A stretch of 64,000 nucleotides of DNA from Methylocystis sp. KS32. GTDB taxonomy: Bacteria; Pseudomonadota; Alphaproteobacteria; Rhizobiales; Beijerinckiaceae. The position numbers and the translations under genes are program-made. This document shows positions 36,906 to 45,628 of this stretch, piece after piece; the stretch's first letter is position 1, and each line of letters opens with the position of its first letter. The DNA lies in contig PHSQ01000002.1 of NCBI GenBank assembly GCA_002862095.1, positions 558,001 to 622,000 of the forward strand, written 5' to 3'. Below the pieces are notes generated by a model. That model had not been told where the DNA came from. It did no database searches and saw nothing but the letters and a program-made list of their open reading frames with translations.

Positions 36906-37769
36906 TCAATGAGCGGCCGCGACGGTCGCGGACACGGGCGAGGCGATACGGCTCCGCAAGGCCCGCACCGTCGCCTCCGCGATGGCCCGGCCGCGCTCGT
37001 CGGTCCCGGTCCATTTGGCGCCGCGTCCGCGTGGGTCCAGCTCGCCGATCTTCACCCCAAAAGGAATATCGGTGCCGTCGCGCGCGATGCCGCGCAGAAA
37101 GCCGTCGATTGGCGCGCGCACGGCGGCGCCGTCCAGATGGCCGATCACGAAGCCCTTGAAGACTCGGGCGCCGATATCCAATGGCGTGCGCCACGAGCCA
37201 GCGCGATCAGCGTAAACGAAACGCTCGGAGCCCGCCCGGCCCAGCCTGCGCGCGACATGGTCGGGCGCGCGCGTCGCCCCCGCGCGGAGCAGCCTGCCGG
37301 TGGCGTCCGGATGGGTCTCGACCGCGATGTCGCAATTGACGCCGGCGACGAAACTCGGGCCGAGACCGACGGTCGCCCGAGCGATTCTGCGAAGATCCGG
37401 GGTCGCATGGTATTTTTGCATGCGCGCGTCGATCAGGGCGTCCAGCGCGCGCACCGCCATCAACTCGGTGAGTTGAAGCCTCGTCACGGCGACGCAACCC
37501 GGGCGCCCCAGCAGGACGGCGATTTCGAGCAGGCTCTCCGCCCGTCTGCCCTCGATGCCGTCCACCTTCGCCACATCGTCGTAGAGCGCGTCATGAAAGG
37601 CCATGCCCCGGCGGATCACCGGCGGATGGGAATCGTGACTAAGGATGACGAAATAGCCGTCCCAGGCGAGCCGCACGGCCACCGCCGACGCGATTTCATT
37701 GGTTCCGAGCACAACCGCCAAGGGCCGGTTGGGCTGGGAGAAGAGACGAAATGTCTGCGCCTCGGGCAT
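36906..37769 (-). CDS. YqeB/EF2563-like molybdenum hydroxylase accessory protein
   Basis: The product has 287 residues. An N-terminal Rossmann-like start (LAVVLGTNEIASAVAVRLAWDGYFVIL) is followed by PPVIRRGMAFHDALYDD and VDARM-like VDALIDARMQKYHATPD, then VGLGPSFVAGVNCDIAVETH, all features of the family associated with selenium-dependent molybdenum hydroxylases and XdhC-like maturation. Such proteins help insert or activate the molybdenum cofactor of xanthine-dehydrogenase-type enzymes in the cytoplasm; the mechanism is poorly known. No molybdenum hydroxylase subunits are in the window. Its location beside ModE supports a molybdenum role. The ATG start has no strong ribosome binding site. Confidence 0.75.
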   Translation of the reverse strand: MPEAQTFRLFSQPNRPLAVVLGTNEIASAVAVRLAWDGYFVILSHDSHPPVIRRGMAFHDALYDDVAKVDGIEGRRAESLLEIAVLLGRPGCVAVTRLQLTELMAVRALDALIDARMQKYHATPDLRRIARATVGLGPSFVAGVNCDIAVETHPDATGRLLRAGATRAPDHVARRLGRAGSERFVYADRAGSWRTPLDIGARVFKGFVIGHLDGAAVRAPIDGFLRGIARDGTDIPFGVKIGELDPRGRGAKWTGTDERGRAIAEATVRALRSRIASPVSATVAAAH

Positions 37770-38157
37770 GGGTCAGGTCTCCACCAAAGCAGGCTCCCGA
37801 TGCGGGCGCGGACCCATTTTCGGAAATCTGGCGCAACGGTCGATTTCGAGCCGCCGTTCGCCGCGCGCCTTGATTTCGCGGACGGGAGCGCTACTCGCAA
37901 TCAGGCCAAGCAATCCCCGGACCAAAACAATGAATCTTTTATTATCAATATGATATGAAACAGACGAGGCTTTACCGCGCCCATTTTCGCACCGATCGCC
38001 GCTCTATTGTTCGCAATATATTTTAATTCCGCGTCGTTGGTGTAAACAAAGCGACAATTCAGCCGACAAAGCGGCGAAAACGGATGCAAAGCCAATAGAT
38101 GTAAACTCGGCGCCGCTATTGCTTCAAAGCCCTCGCGATCTTGCGCGGGAGGGGAGA
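37770..38157. other. Intergenic region, no gene recognised
   Basis: About 390 bases between divergent genes. The part around 37930-38060 is AT-rich (TTTTATTATCAATATGATATG) and probably holds promoters. The GGGAGGGGAG at 38148-38157 is the ribosome binding site of the haemoglobin gene. No defined operator is apparent. Confidence 0.4.
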
Positions 38158-38583
38158 ATGCAATTCGAATTTCCAGTGGTGGACGACGCCGACGAACGCA
38201 CGGCCGTCGAGGCCGCGATCACGCAATGCGTGAAGACTTTTTACGAAAAAGGCGCGGCCGATCCGCTGCTCGGCCCGATCTTCTCGGATACGATCCACGA
38301 TCTCGAAAAGCATCGCGAGATCGTCTCGAATTTCTGGTCGAAGTCGCTGTTGCGCACCGAGCGCTATGACGGCCAGCCTTTCGGCGTTCACGTCAATCTT
38401 CCGGTCGCGCCCGAGCATTTCGTCCGCTGGCTTCAACTCTTCGCCGAGTGCGCGCGCGAAACGCTTCCCAGGACGCAAGCCGAGCAGGCCATCGCCAAGG
38501 CGTCGCATATGACGCAATGTTTCCAGTCGGGACTGTTTCCTTTCACCGGCGCCGACGGCAAGCCTTCCCGCCATCCAGCGTAG
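38158..38583 (+). CDS. Group III truncated haemoglobin
   Basis: The product has 141 residues. The pattern AITQCVKTFYEKGAADPLLG, FWSKSLLRTERYDGQPFGVH and LPVAPEHFVRWLQLF is that of group III (P-type) 2-on-2 globins. The proximal His is expected in the F region around PEHFVRW. These cytoplasmic globins bind oxygen, nitric oxide or sulphide and are often linked to microaerobic metabolism or NO defence. The ATG is chosen because of the strong Shine-Dalgarno sequence directly upstream. nnrS in the same window has a related stress theme but is 20 kb away. Confidence 0.9.
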   Translation: MQFEFPVVDDADERTAVEAAITQCVKTFYEKGAADPLLGPIFSDTIHDLEKHREIVSNFWSKSLLRTERYDGQPFGVHVNLPVAPEHFVRWLQLFAECARETLPRTQAEQAIAKASHMTQCFQSGLFPFTGADGKPSRHPA

Positions 38584-38617
38584 AAAAGGGGCGCGCCCCT
38601 CGGATAGAGCCGCGCTA

Positions 38618-38732
38618 GAGCAAAATCCAAAAAAGTTGAAAGACTTTTTCGATTAGATTTTGCTCCAGCTTTGTGAATCTGGAGCGATTTCTTGTCGACT
38701 AGGCGATTCCGTCTGGTCGGAAAGCGCGCTAG
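38618..38732 (+). repeat. Repeat B, full copy
   Basis: It starts CTAGAGCAAAATCC and has both hairpins. The second has lost pairing at its left base (GACTAGGCGattcCGTCTGGTC), and it ends AAGCGCGCTAG. Confidence 0.9.
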
Positions 38733-38760
38733 CGGTCGTCACGCCGAAGCGTGAGGCCCA

Positions 38761-40581
38761 CTAACTCCAGACCTTGCGTGTCGCCTGTTTCAGCCAGCGA
38801 CGGGTTTTGGCGTCCAGCAAGGGCGAGAGCGACTTGCGCACATTGGCGTGATAGGCGTCGAGCCAATCCGCTTCCTCGTCGGTCAGCATCGAGGGCTCGA
38901 CGCAATTCAGATCGAAGGGCGCAAGGGTGATGGTCTCGAACCCGCGCATTTCGCGTTCGCCGCCCACGATCTCGCGCGGCTCGACGATGACAAGATTTTC
39001 GAGCCTGATTCCATATTCGCCCGCGCGGTAATAGCCGGGCTCGTTGGAGAGGATCATGCCGGGCTCGAGCGCCGTCGTTCCGAATTTGCTGATGCGTTGC
39101 GGGCCTTCATGCACCGAGAGATAGGCGCCGACGCCATGACCGACGCCATGATCGAAATCGAGCCCCGCCTCCCATAGATGGCGCCGAGCGAAAGCGTCGA
39201 GCTGCGCGCCGGAGACGCCCTTGGGAAACACCGCACGCGCAATGGCGATATGTCCCTTGAGCACGCGGGTGAAATGATCGCGCAATTGTTTGGAGGCGCG
39301 GCCGACCACGACGGTTCGCGTCACGTCGGTGGTGCCGTCGAGATATTGCGCGCCGGAATCGACCAGATAGACGCCGCGCCCGATTTTCAGATTGCTGCTC
39401 TCGCTGACGCGGTAATGCGGGATCGCCGCATGGGGGCCGAAGGCCGAAATCGTCGGGAAGGAAATGTCGCGCAATCCGCCGCCTTCGCGGCGAAAAGTCT
39501 CCAGCGCCTCCGCCGCCGAGATTTCCGTCAGCCCGCCCTTCGGCGCCTCCTCATCGAACCAGGCGAGGAAACGCGCCAGCGCGGCGCCGTCGCGAATATG
39601 CGCCGCGCGCATTCCGGCAAGCTCGGCCTCGTTCTTGATCGCCTTCGGCAGCGCGACCGGATCGTCGCCGAGTTTCGGCTTGCCGCCGGCCGCGCGCAGG
39701 GTCTCGACGAGCTTGACGGGAGCCGTCGCGGAATCGAAAAGAATGGTTTGACCCTTGGCGCCGGCCTCGCGCAAATCCTCCAAAAGTCGTCCCGGCGACG
39801 CGATGGAGAGAAATTTCTCCAATGCGTCTTTTGCCTTCGCCGAGAGCTTCGCCTCTTCAACATAGAACGTGGGCGCTCCGCTTTCGGGCAACAGGGCGAA
39901 AGCGAGCGCGATAGGCGTATGGGCCACATCCGCGCCGCGAATGTTGAAAGTCCAGGCCAGCGAATGCGGATCGGAAATCAACAGCGCGTCCGCACCCTCC
40001 ATTTTTTTTCGGATCAGCGCCAGCTTGGTTTTGACGCTCGCGCCGGCATGGCGGACGGGATAGATCGACACCTGCCCCATGGGCGGCGCGGGCCGATCCA
40101 CCCACAGCGCGTCGATGGGGTTCCGATCCAGCGGAACCAGCATGATGTCCTTGCCCTCCAGCGCCTTGGCGAAGCGCTCGATTTGCGCGCTGGTGTGGAC
40201 CAGCGGATCGTAACCGATGCGCGCGCCCTTTGGCGCATGATCGGCAAGCCAGCGCGCGGGCTGAATTTCGCCAATATCCAGCGGCGTAAACAGCTTTTCG
40301 TCGATTTCGTCGCGGACCTGCAAAACATAGCGGCCGTCGACGAAGATCGCCGCTTTGTCCTGCAACACGACCGCGAAACCCGCCGACCCGGAAAAACCGG
40401 TCAGCCAGGCGAGCCGCTCGGCGCAAGGCGCGACATATTCGTTCTGGTGCTCGTCCGCGCGCGGCGCGAGGAAACCATCGAGTTTCTCTTCGGCGAGCAT
40501 GCGCCGCAGCATTTTGAGGCGTGGGCCGCTCGCGCCGCTTTGGCTGGCGTCGGCGAAAGTCTGGAATTTTGCTTCGAACAT
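38761..40581 (-). CDS. Xaa-Pro aminopeptidase (aminopeptidase P, M24B family)
   Basis: The 606-residue protein has the three-part architecture of long M24B enzymes: two creatinase-type N-terminal domains and a C-terminal pita-bread catalytic domain. The dinuclear metal ligands are visible: Asp in YLVDSGAQY, Asp in YLDGTTDVTRTV, His in GVGHGVGAYLSVHEGP, Glu in ILSNEPGYY and Glu in GIRLENLVIV. It removes N-terminal residues preceding proline in cytoplasmic peptides. The ATG start is the only plausible one. The gene is flanked on both sides by repeat-B copies. Confidence 0.93.
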   Translation of the reverse strand: MFEAKFQTFADASQSGASGPRLKMLRRMLAEEKLDGFLAPRADEHQNEYVAPCAERLAWLTGFSGSAGFAVVLQDKAAIFVDGRYVLQVRDEIDEKLFTPLDIGEIQPARWLADHAPKGARIGYDPLVHTSAQIERFAKALEGKDIMLVPLDRNPIDALWVDRPAPPMGQVSIYPVRHAGASVKTKLALIRKKMEGADALLISDPHSLAWTFNIRGADVAHTPIALAFALLPESGAPTFYVEEAKLSAKAKDALEKFLSIASPGRLLEDLREAGAKGQTILFDSATAPVKLVETLRAAGGKPKLGDDPVALPKAIKNEAELAGMRAAHIRDGAALARFLAWFDEEAPKGGLTEISAAEALETFRREGGGLRDISFPTISAFGPHAAIPHYRVSESSNLKIGRGVYLVDSGAQYLDGTTDVTRTVVVGRASKQLRDHFTRVLKGHIAIARAVFPKGVSGAQLDAFARRHLWEAGLDFDHGVGHGVGAYLSVHEGPQRISKFGTTALEPGMILSNEPGYYRAGEYGIRLENLVIVEPREIVGGEREMRGFETITLAPFDLNCVEPSMLTDEEADWLDAYHANVRKSLSPLLDAKTRRWLKQATRKVWS

Positions 40582-40592
40582 GATGCGACGCT

Positions 40593-40707
40593 AGAGCGCT
40601 TTCCGACCAGACGCAATCGTCTGCTCGATGAGACATCGCGCCGGATTCAAAAAGCTGGAGCAAAATCTATTCAAAAAAGCCTATCAACTTTTTCGGATTT
40701 TGCTCCA
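40593..40707 (-). repeat. Repeat B, full copy, reverse orientation
   Basis: CTAGAGCGCTTTCCGACCAGACGCAATCGTCTG.. through ..TTTTTCGGATTTTGCTCCAG. Both hairpins are recognisable. Confidence 0.9.
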
Positions 40708-40758
40708 GTCCCGCCGCGCGGCGGGAGCAAGCCTTTCGATTCCGGCGCGCGCCCGCCC

Positions 40759-42438
40759 TCACATGTTCGGATAGTTCGGGCCGCCGCCGCCTTCCGGCGG
40801 AACCCAGGTGATGTTCTGGGCTGGGTCCTTGATGTCGCAGGTTTTGCAATGGACGCAGTTCTGGGCGTTGATGACGAAGCGCGGATCACTTTTGGCGGCC
40901 TCGTCGCCATAAACCACTTCGTAGACGCCGGCCGGGCAATAGAGCCGCGCGGGCTCGCCGTAACGAGGCAGATTTTCTCGCACGGGAATCGTGGGGTCGG
41001 TCAGCTTCAGATGCGCCGGCTGGTCTTCCTCGTGATTGGTGTTGGAGACGAACACCGAGGACAGCTTGTCGAACACCGTCTTGGCCGAGAGCTTCGGATA
41101 GACCTTCGCCGTCGTTTCGGAGAGCGGTTTTAGGGTGGCGTAATCGGGCTTGCCATGCGGCATCGTGCCGAAGAAGGAGAAGCCCAACAATTCATTGGTC
41201 CACATATCGAGCCCGCCGAGCGAGGCGCCGATATGGGTTCCGTATTTCGACCACAGCGGCTTGACGTTGCGCACCGGCTTGAGATCGCGCCCGATTTCGG
41301 ACGTCTTCCAGCCCTCGTTATATGCGGTCAATTCGTCGTGCGCGCGCCCGTCGGCCAGCGCCTTCGCCGCCGCCTCGGCGGCGAAAATCCCCGACAAAAC
41401 GGCGTTGTGCGAGCCCTTGATGCGCGGGACGTTCATGAAGCCCGCCGCGCAGCCGATGAGCGCGCCGCCCGGAAACGCCAGCTTCGGCACGCTCTGCCAG
41501 CCGCCTTCCGTCAAGGCCCGCGCGCCATAGGAAAGCCGCTCGCCGCCCTCCAGCATCGCCGCCACCTTCGGATGCGCCTTGAAGCGCTGGAATTCGTCGA
41601 AGGGCGACAGCGTTGGATTGGAATAGTTGAGATGCACGACGAAGCCGACCGAGACCAGGTCTTCGTCGAAATGGTAAAGGAAAGAGCCGCCGCCGGTGTC
41701 AGGATCGAGCGGCCAGCCGAAACTATGCTGCACCAACCCCGGCCTGTGCTTTTCCTTTGGAATCCGCCACAGCTCCTTGAAGCCGATGCCGAATTTTTGC
41801 GGCTCGCTGTTTTTGGCGAGGTCGTATTTCGCCAGAATCTGCTTGGTCAGCGACCCCCGCGCGCCCTCCGCGAACAGAGTATATTTGCCGCGCAGCTCCA
41901 TGCCGCGCGTAAAACTGTCCTTGATATGGCCGTCCTTGGCGACGCCCATGTCGCCGGTGGCGACGCCCTGCACTTCGCCCTTCTCGCCATATAGAATCTC
42001 GGCGCCGGCGAAGCCGGGATAAATCTCGACCCCGAGAGTCTCCGCCTCGCTCGCTAGAAAACGCACCATATTTCCGAGCGAGCCCACGAAATTGCCGTGG
42101 TTGTTCATCAGCTTCGGCATGAGGAAATTGGGCAGACGGATCGCGCCCGTCTCGCTGAACAGGAAGAAATTGTCCTCGCGCACCTGCGTCTTCAGCGGGC
42201 AGGCTTCGTTCTCGCGCCAATCCGGCAGCAGGCGATCGAGGCCCACGGGGTCGATCACCGCGCCAGAGAGAATATGCGCGCCGGGCTCCGAGCCCTTTTC
42301 GATCACGACGACGGAAATGTCGGGCGAAAGCTGCTTGAGGCGAATCGCGGCGGCGAGCCCGGCCGGCCCCGCCCCGACAATCACCACATCGTAATCCATT
42401 CCCTCGCGCGGCGGCAATTCCGTGATCTCAGAGCCCAT
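40759..42438 (-). CDS. Electron transfer flavoprotein-ubiquinone oxidoreductase
   Basis: The 559-residue protein passes electrons from reduced ETF (fatty-acid and amino-acid oxidation) to the quinone pool at the inner membrane. An FAD-binding start (YDVVIVGAGPAGLAAAIRLKQ), the ubiquinone-binding central region and a C-terminal 4Fe-4S site are present, with CPAGVYEVV and NCVHCKTCDIKDPAQN supplying the four cysteines. It ends GGGGPNYPNM, as in typical ETF-QO. The length is normal. ETF subunit genes are not in the window. Confidence 0.96.
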   Translation of the reverse strand: MGSEITELPPREGMDYDVVIVGAGPAGLAAAIRLKQLSPDISVVVIEKGSEPGAHILSGAVIDPVGLDRLLPDWRENEACPLKTQVREDNFFLFSETGAIRLPNFLMPKLMNNHGNFVGSLGNMVRFLASEAETLGVEIYPGFAGAEILYGEKGEVQGVATGDMGVAKDGHIKDSFTRGMELRGKYTLFAEGARGSLTKQILAKYDLAKNSEPQKFGIGFKELWRIPKEKHRPGLVQHSFGWPLDPDTGGGSFLYHFDEDLVSVGFVVHLNYSNPTLSPFDEFQRFKAHPKVAAMLEGGERLSYGARALTEGGWQSVPKLAFPGGALIGCAAGFMNVPRIKGSHNAVLSGIFAAEAAAKALADGRAHDELTAYNEGWKTSEIGRDLKPVRNVKPLWSKYGTHIGASLGGLDMWTNELLGFSFFGTMPHGKPDYATLKPLSETTAKVYPKLSAKTVFDKLSSVFVSNTNHEEDQPAHLKLTDPTIPVRENLPRYGEPARLYCPAGVYEVVYGDEAAKSDPRFVINAQNCVHCKTCDIKDPAQNITWVPPEGGGGPNYPNM

Positions 42439-42674
42439 GATTTCTCCCTTTTGGTTCTACCTAGCCGCAAGACGAACCCTGTTAGAGCCGAGCCACTGGA
42501 TTGCTTCGCGGCGCCCGCAATGACGCCACTCTTCCTTCCCAGCCTCCGCCTCGCGACACAGCAGGCGCCGGACACGGACGGCCTCGCGCCTGCCGTCGCC
42601 CCTTTGCGGCGAAACATAGCCTTTTTCGCCGCCCGCGCCAAAGCGGGGCCTAAGCGGTGGCGGCGGCCCCGCCA

Positions 42675-42719
42675 AGACGCGCCATGTTCAGACGCGCCAT
42701 GTTCAGACGCGCCATGTTC
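42675..42719. repeat. 15-bp tandem repeat, three units
   Basis: The unit AGACGCGCCATGTTC is repeated three times without change at 42675-42689, 42690-42704 and 42705-42719. No gene overlaps it. Confidence 0.85.
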
Positions 42720-42801
42720 ACATGAGCAGTTTTGGATCATGGCTTCAATAGCCGGGGAGTTCCCCCACCCAAGGCGGGATCATGAATCGTTGATATTTTA
42801 G

Positions 42802-42999
42802 TTCTACTGCGTCACGAAGCGCTCTGGGTCCGGTCCAGCCCCCGTCATTGCGAGCGGAGCGAAGCAATCCAGACTCGGCCCCCTGGATTGCTTCGCCTTC
42901 GGCTCGCAATGACGGCTTGGGCGCCCCCCTGGATTGTTTGGTCGCTTCGCTCCTCGCAATGACGAACCGGCCACCAAAGTCTTTTATAACGCAGTAGAA
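42802..42999. repeat. Repeat A, copy with terminal inverted repeats
   Basis: TTCTACTGCGTCACGAAG opens and TTTATAACGCAGTAGAA closes the copy. Internal units alternate CATTGCGAGCGGAGCGAAGC AATCCAG with their reverse complements. Together with 42439-42801, which holds only the 15-bp tandem repeat and no gene, this explains the gap downstream of ETF-QO. Confidence 0.85.
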
Positions 43000-43110
43000 T
43001 TTTCAGGGCGGCGCGGAAGTCCGGGTTGATGGCGAGGCTTTGAGGCGCTTTCGTTTGATTGGGATTTTGGGCGGCTCTCGTTTGAGCAGGTTGAGCGCGG
43101 CGCGGCGCGA

Positions 43111-43554
43111 TCAGCGCGTCGGCGCGCAGGAACCCCGGCCCTTCCCTCCTGCCCCGCCGCGCTCCGAGCAGCGCCGAAAAGCCGGCAGGTGTCGGCTGCG
43201 CGACGCTTCCTGAAGGCGCAGCATGACCGCGCGCGCTTCGGGGTCGGTCACCTGGTCGAGAAGGCGGGCGTACATCGCATCGTTCTCTATTTCGGCTTGC
43301 ACGGCCTCGGCGCAGGCCTGCGCCACCGTCTCGGGAATTTTCACGCGCTCTCGCCATGTATCGGCTGGCGGAGTCGCGTTCAAACGACCGAACTGAGCCA
43401 AAAGCGCCTCCACATGGCGTTGTTCGGCTTCCACGATGTTGACGAAGGGGCGCACTGGCCCAAAACGTTCGATCACCTTCCGGTAAGTGGCGCGCGACTT
43501 GTATTCGTCCTCCAAAGCCTCCGAAAGAGCCTCAATTGTCTGGCGATATGTCAT
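43111..43554 (-). CDS. Ferritin-like DUF2202-type protein
   Basis: The product has 147 residues. Helix pairs with acidic and His ligand candidates (EALEDEYKSRATYRKVIERF, FVNIVEAEQRHVEALLAQF and AEIENDAMYARLLDQV) form the four-helix pattern of the ferritin-like DUF2202 family, which usually carries a di-metal site (E-x-x-Y and E-x-x-H). The biochemical role is not established; metal or oxidative-stress handling is the likely area. The C-terminal 25 residues are rich in Gly, Arg and Ser and look less conserved. GGAGG stands before the ATG. Confidence 0.75.
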   Translation of the reverse strand: MTYRQTIEALSEALEDEYKSRATYRKVIERFGPVRPFVNIVEAEQRHVEALLAQFGRLNATPPADTWRERVKIPETVAQACAEAVQAEIENDAMYARLLDQVTDPEARAVMLRLQEASRSRHLPAFRRCSERGGAGGKGRGSCAPTR

Positions 43555-43715
43555 GGAACGACCTCCCTGCTTTTTGAAGTGGTGACACGCCGCCGCGGTT
43601 GCAAGCCGCGCAACCGCCCCGGCGGGTCGCCCCGCAACGATGGCGCGCGAGCCGATTCGCCTTTATTACCGGGCCTCGGCCAGACCGCGCGGGTCGGCGC
43701 TAGAGGAATTACCCC

Positions 43716-44696
43716 ATGAAGCGCGCCGCAGCCGCCGCCGCGGTTCTCATTGGTCTTGCGATCCTTTGGTTCGTTATCAGCGGCAGCCCCCCGAACGAGG
43801 GCGGCTATCTCGGCTATGTCGAGGGCGATCTTCTCTATATCGGCCCGATCGAGGGCGAGCGGCTGGGCTCCTTGCTGGTCGAGACCGGCGATCACGTGGA
43901 GACGAACGCCCTCCTCTACGAAATGGAAACGCCGCTGCTCGACGCCCAGCGGCGCGAGGCGAGCGACCGCATCACGCAGATGCAGGCCCAGCTCGAAAAT
44001 CTCCAGGCCGCGCTCAACCGGCCGCAGCAGGTCGCGGTGCTTGAGGCGGCGGTCGAACGCGCCAAGGCGGTGTTGCTGCTCTCGCAACAGAATTTCCAGC
44101 GCCAGAAGACGCTCTATGCGCAAAAGGACATCGCTAAATCCACGCTGGACAACGCCCAGATGGCGCTGTCGCGCGACGAGGCGAGTCTGGAGGAAGCCAG
44201 GCGCCAGGTCGACGCCGCGCTTTTGACCGGCCGCACCCAGGAAATAAGAGGCGCGCAGGCGGCGATGCAGCAGGCGCACTCCCAGCTCAACCAGCTCAAT
44301 ATCCGCATCGACCGGCAAAAGGTCCACGCCCCCGCCGCCGGGGTGGTGCAGGACGTGTTTTTCCGTCGCGGCGAAATGGTGACGGCGGGCCAGCCCGTGC
44401 TCAGCCTGCTGCCGCCCGAGAATCGCAAGGCGCGTTTTTATGTTCCGCAGTCGGAGCTGACGCGGGTCAAGCTCGGCGGGCGCGTCAGAGTGGCCTGCGA
44501 CGGCTGCGCCGGCCACCTCTCCGCACGGATTTTCTATGTCGCGGGACGCGAGGAATATACGCCGCCGGTGATTTTCAGCGACGAGGAACGGCAAAAACTC
44601 GTTTTCAAGATCGAGGCGCGGATGGAGGGCGCGGCGCGGGAATTGCCGCTCGGACTGCCGTTGCGCGTCTATCTCGAAGGAGACGCCGCGAAATGA
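43716..44696 (+). CDS. HlyD-family periplasmic adaptor of an ABC exporter
   Basis: The product has 326 residues. One N-terminal membrane anchor (AAAAAAVLIGLAILWFVISG) precedes a biotinyl-lipoyl-like half (GDLLYIGPIEGERLGSLLVE), a long helical hairpin rich in Gln and Ala (about residues 85-190), and the second lipoyl half and beta-barrel (VHAPAAGVVQDVFFRRGEMV). This is the membrane-fusion protein that links an inner-membrane ABC transporter to the envelope, as YbhG does for YbhFSR. The gene overlaps the next by four bases. AGAGGA precedes ATG. The substrate is unknown, possibly drugs or organic compounds. Confidence 0.87.
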   Translation: MKRAAAAAAVLIGLAILWFVISGSPPNEGGYLGYVEGDLLYIGPIEGERLGSLLVETGDHVETNALLYEMETPLLDAQRREASDRITQMQAQLENLQAALNRPQQVAVLEAAVERAKAVLLLSQQNFQRQKTLYAQKDIAKSTLDNAQMALSRDEASLEEARRQVDAALLTGRTQEIRGAQAAMQQAHSQLNQLNIRIDRQKVHAPAAGVVQDVFFRRGEMVTAGQPVLSLLPPENRKARFYVPQSELTRVKLGGRVRVACDGCAGHLSARIFYVAGREEYTPPVIFSDEERQKLVFKIEARMEGAARELPLGLPLRVYLEGDAAK

Positions 44697-45628
44697 CCGC
44701 CTCCACCCCCGAGATCGTGATCGACGTCGAGGGCCTGACCAAATCCTTCGGAACCAAAAAGGTCGTGGACAATCTCTCGATGCGGGTCGAGCGCGGCGCG
44801 ATCTATGGCTTCCTTGGCCCCAACGGTAGCGGCAAAACCACGACGATCCGCATGTTATGCGGCCTGCTCACGCCCGACGCCGGGCGCGGCTCATGCCTTG
44901 GCTACGACATCCTGACCCAACAGGACGAGATCAAGCCGCGCGTCGGCTATATGACGCAGAAATTCTCGCTTTATGGCGATCTGACCATCCGCGAGAATCT
45001 GGAGTTCGTCGCGCGCATCTATGGGCTCGACGATCCCGTCGGCGCGGCCAATGACGCGCTGATCCGGCTCGGACTAGCGGACCGCGCCGACCAGCTCGCT
45101 GCCGAACTCTCGGGCGGGTGGAAACAACGCCTCGCGCTCGGCGCCTGCACCCTGCCCGATCCCGCCCTGCTGCTTCTGGACGAGCCGACCGCCGGCGTCG
45201 ATCCCAAGGCGCGCCGCGATTTCTGGGACGAAATCCAACATCTCGCGGCGCAGGGGCTGACCGTGCTGGTCTCCACCCATTACATGGACGAGGCCGAGCG
45301 CTGCCACAAGATCGCCTATATCGCCGCCGGGCGCCTGCTGGTCTCGGGAACCATCGACGAGATCATCCGCGAGGCGGGGCTCGCGACCTATATCGTCACC
45401 GGCCCCGAACTCAACGAACTCACGGACCGGTTGCGGAAGACGCCGGGCGTCGAGATGGCGGCGCTGTTCGGCATGGCGCTGCATGTTTCGGGACGCGACG
45501 GCTCCCTGCTCGATAAAATCGCGCTGGATTTCGGCGAAGGCGCGCCGCAGCGCTGGACCAAGGGCGCGCCCATGCTCGAAGACGTGTTCATCGACCTGAT
45601 GATCCGCGCCGGCGGGGCGCCGCTATGA
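44693..45628 (+). CDS. ABC transporter ATP-binding protein (YbhF-like, single domain)
   Basis: The product has 311 residues. Walker A GPNGSGKTTTIRML, Q-loop MTQKFSLYGDLTI, signature ELSGGWKQRLAL, Walker B LLLLDEPTAGVDP and H-loop VSTHYMDEAERC are all present. A C-terminal regulatory region follows, as in ABC-2 exporter ATPases. YbhF in enterobacteria has two such domains; here there is one. It energises the downstream permease; start and stop overlap neighbours by four bases, indicating a three-gene operon. Confidence 0.93.
   Translation: MTASTPEIVIDVEGLTKSFGTKKVVDNLSMRVERGAIYGFLGPNGSGKTTTIRMLCGLLTPDAGRGSCLGYDILTQQDEIKPRVGYMTQKFSLYGDLTIRENLEFVARIYGLDDPVGAANDALIRLGLADRADQLAAELSGGWKQRLALGACTLPDPALLLLDEPTAGVDPKARRDFWDEIQHLAAQGLTVLVSTHYMDEAERCHKIAYIAAGRLLVSGTIDEIIREAGLATYIVTGPELNELTDRLRKTPGVEMAALFGMALHVSGRDGSLLDKIALDFGEGAPQRWTKGAPMLEDVFIDLMIRAGGAPL

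Noticed and set aside
42675..42719. 15-bp tandem repeat as a protein-binding iteron cluster or origin
   Set aside because: Only three units, no DnaA boxes, AT-rich stretch or replication gene nearby; a chance microsatellite is more likely.
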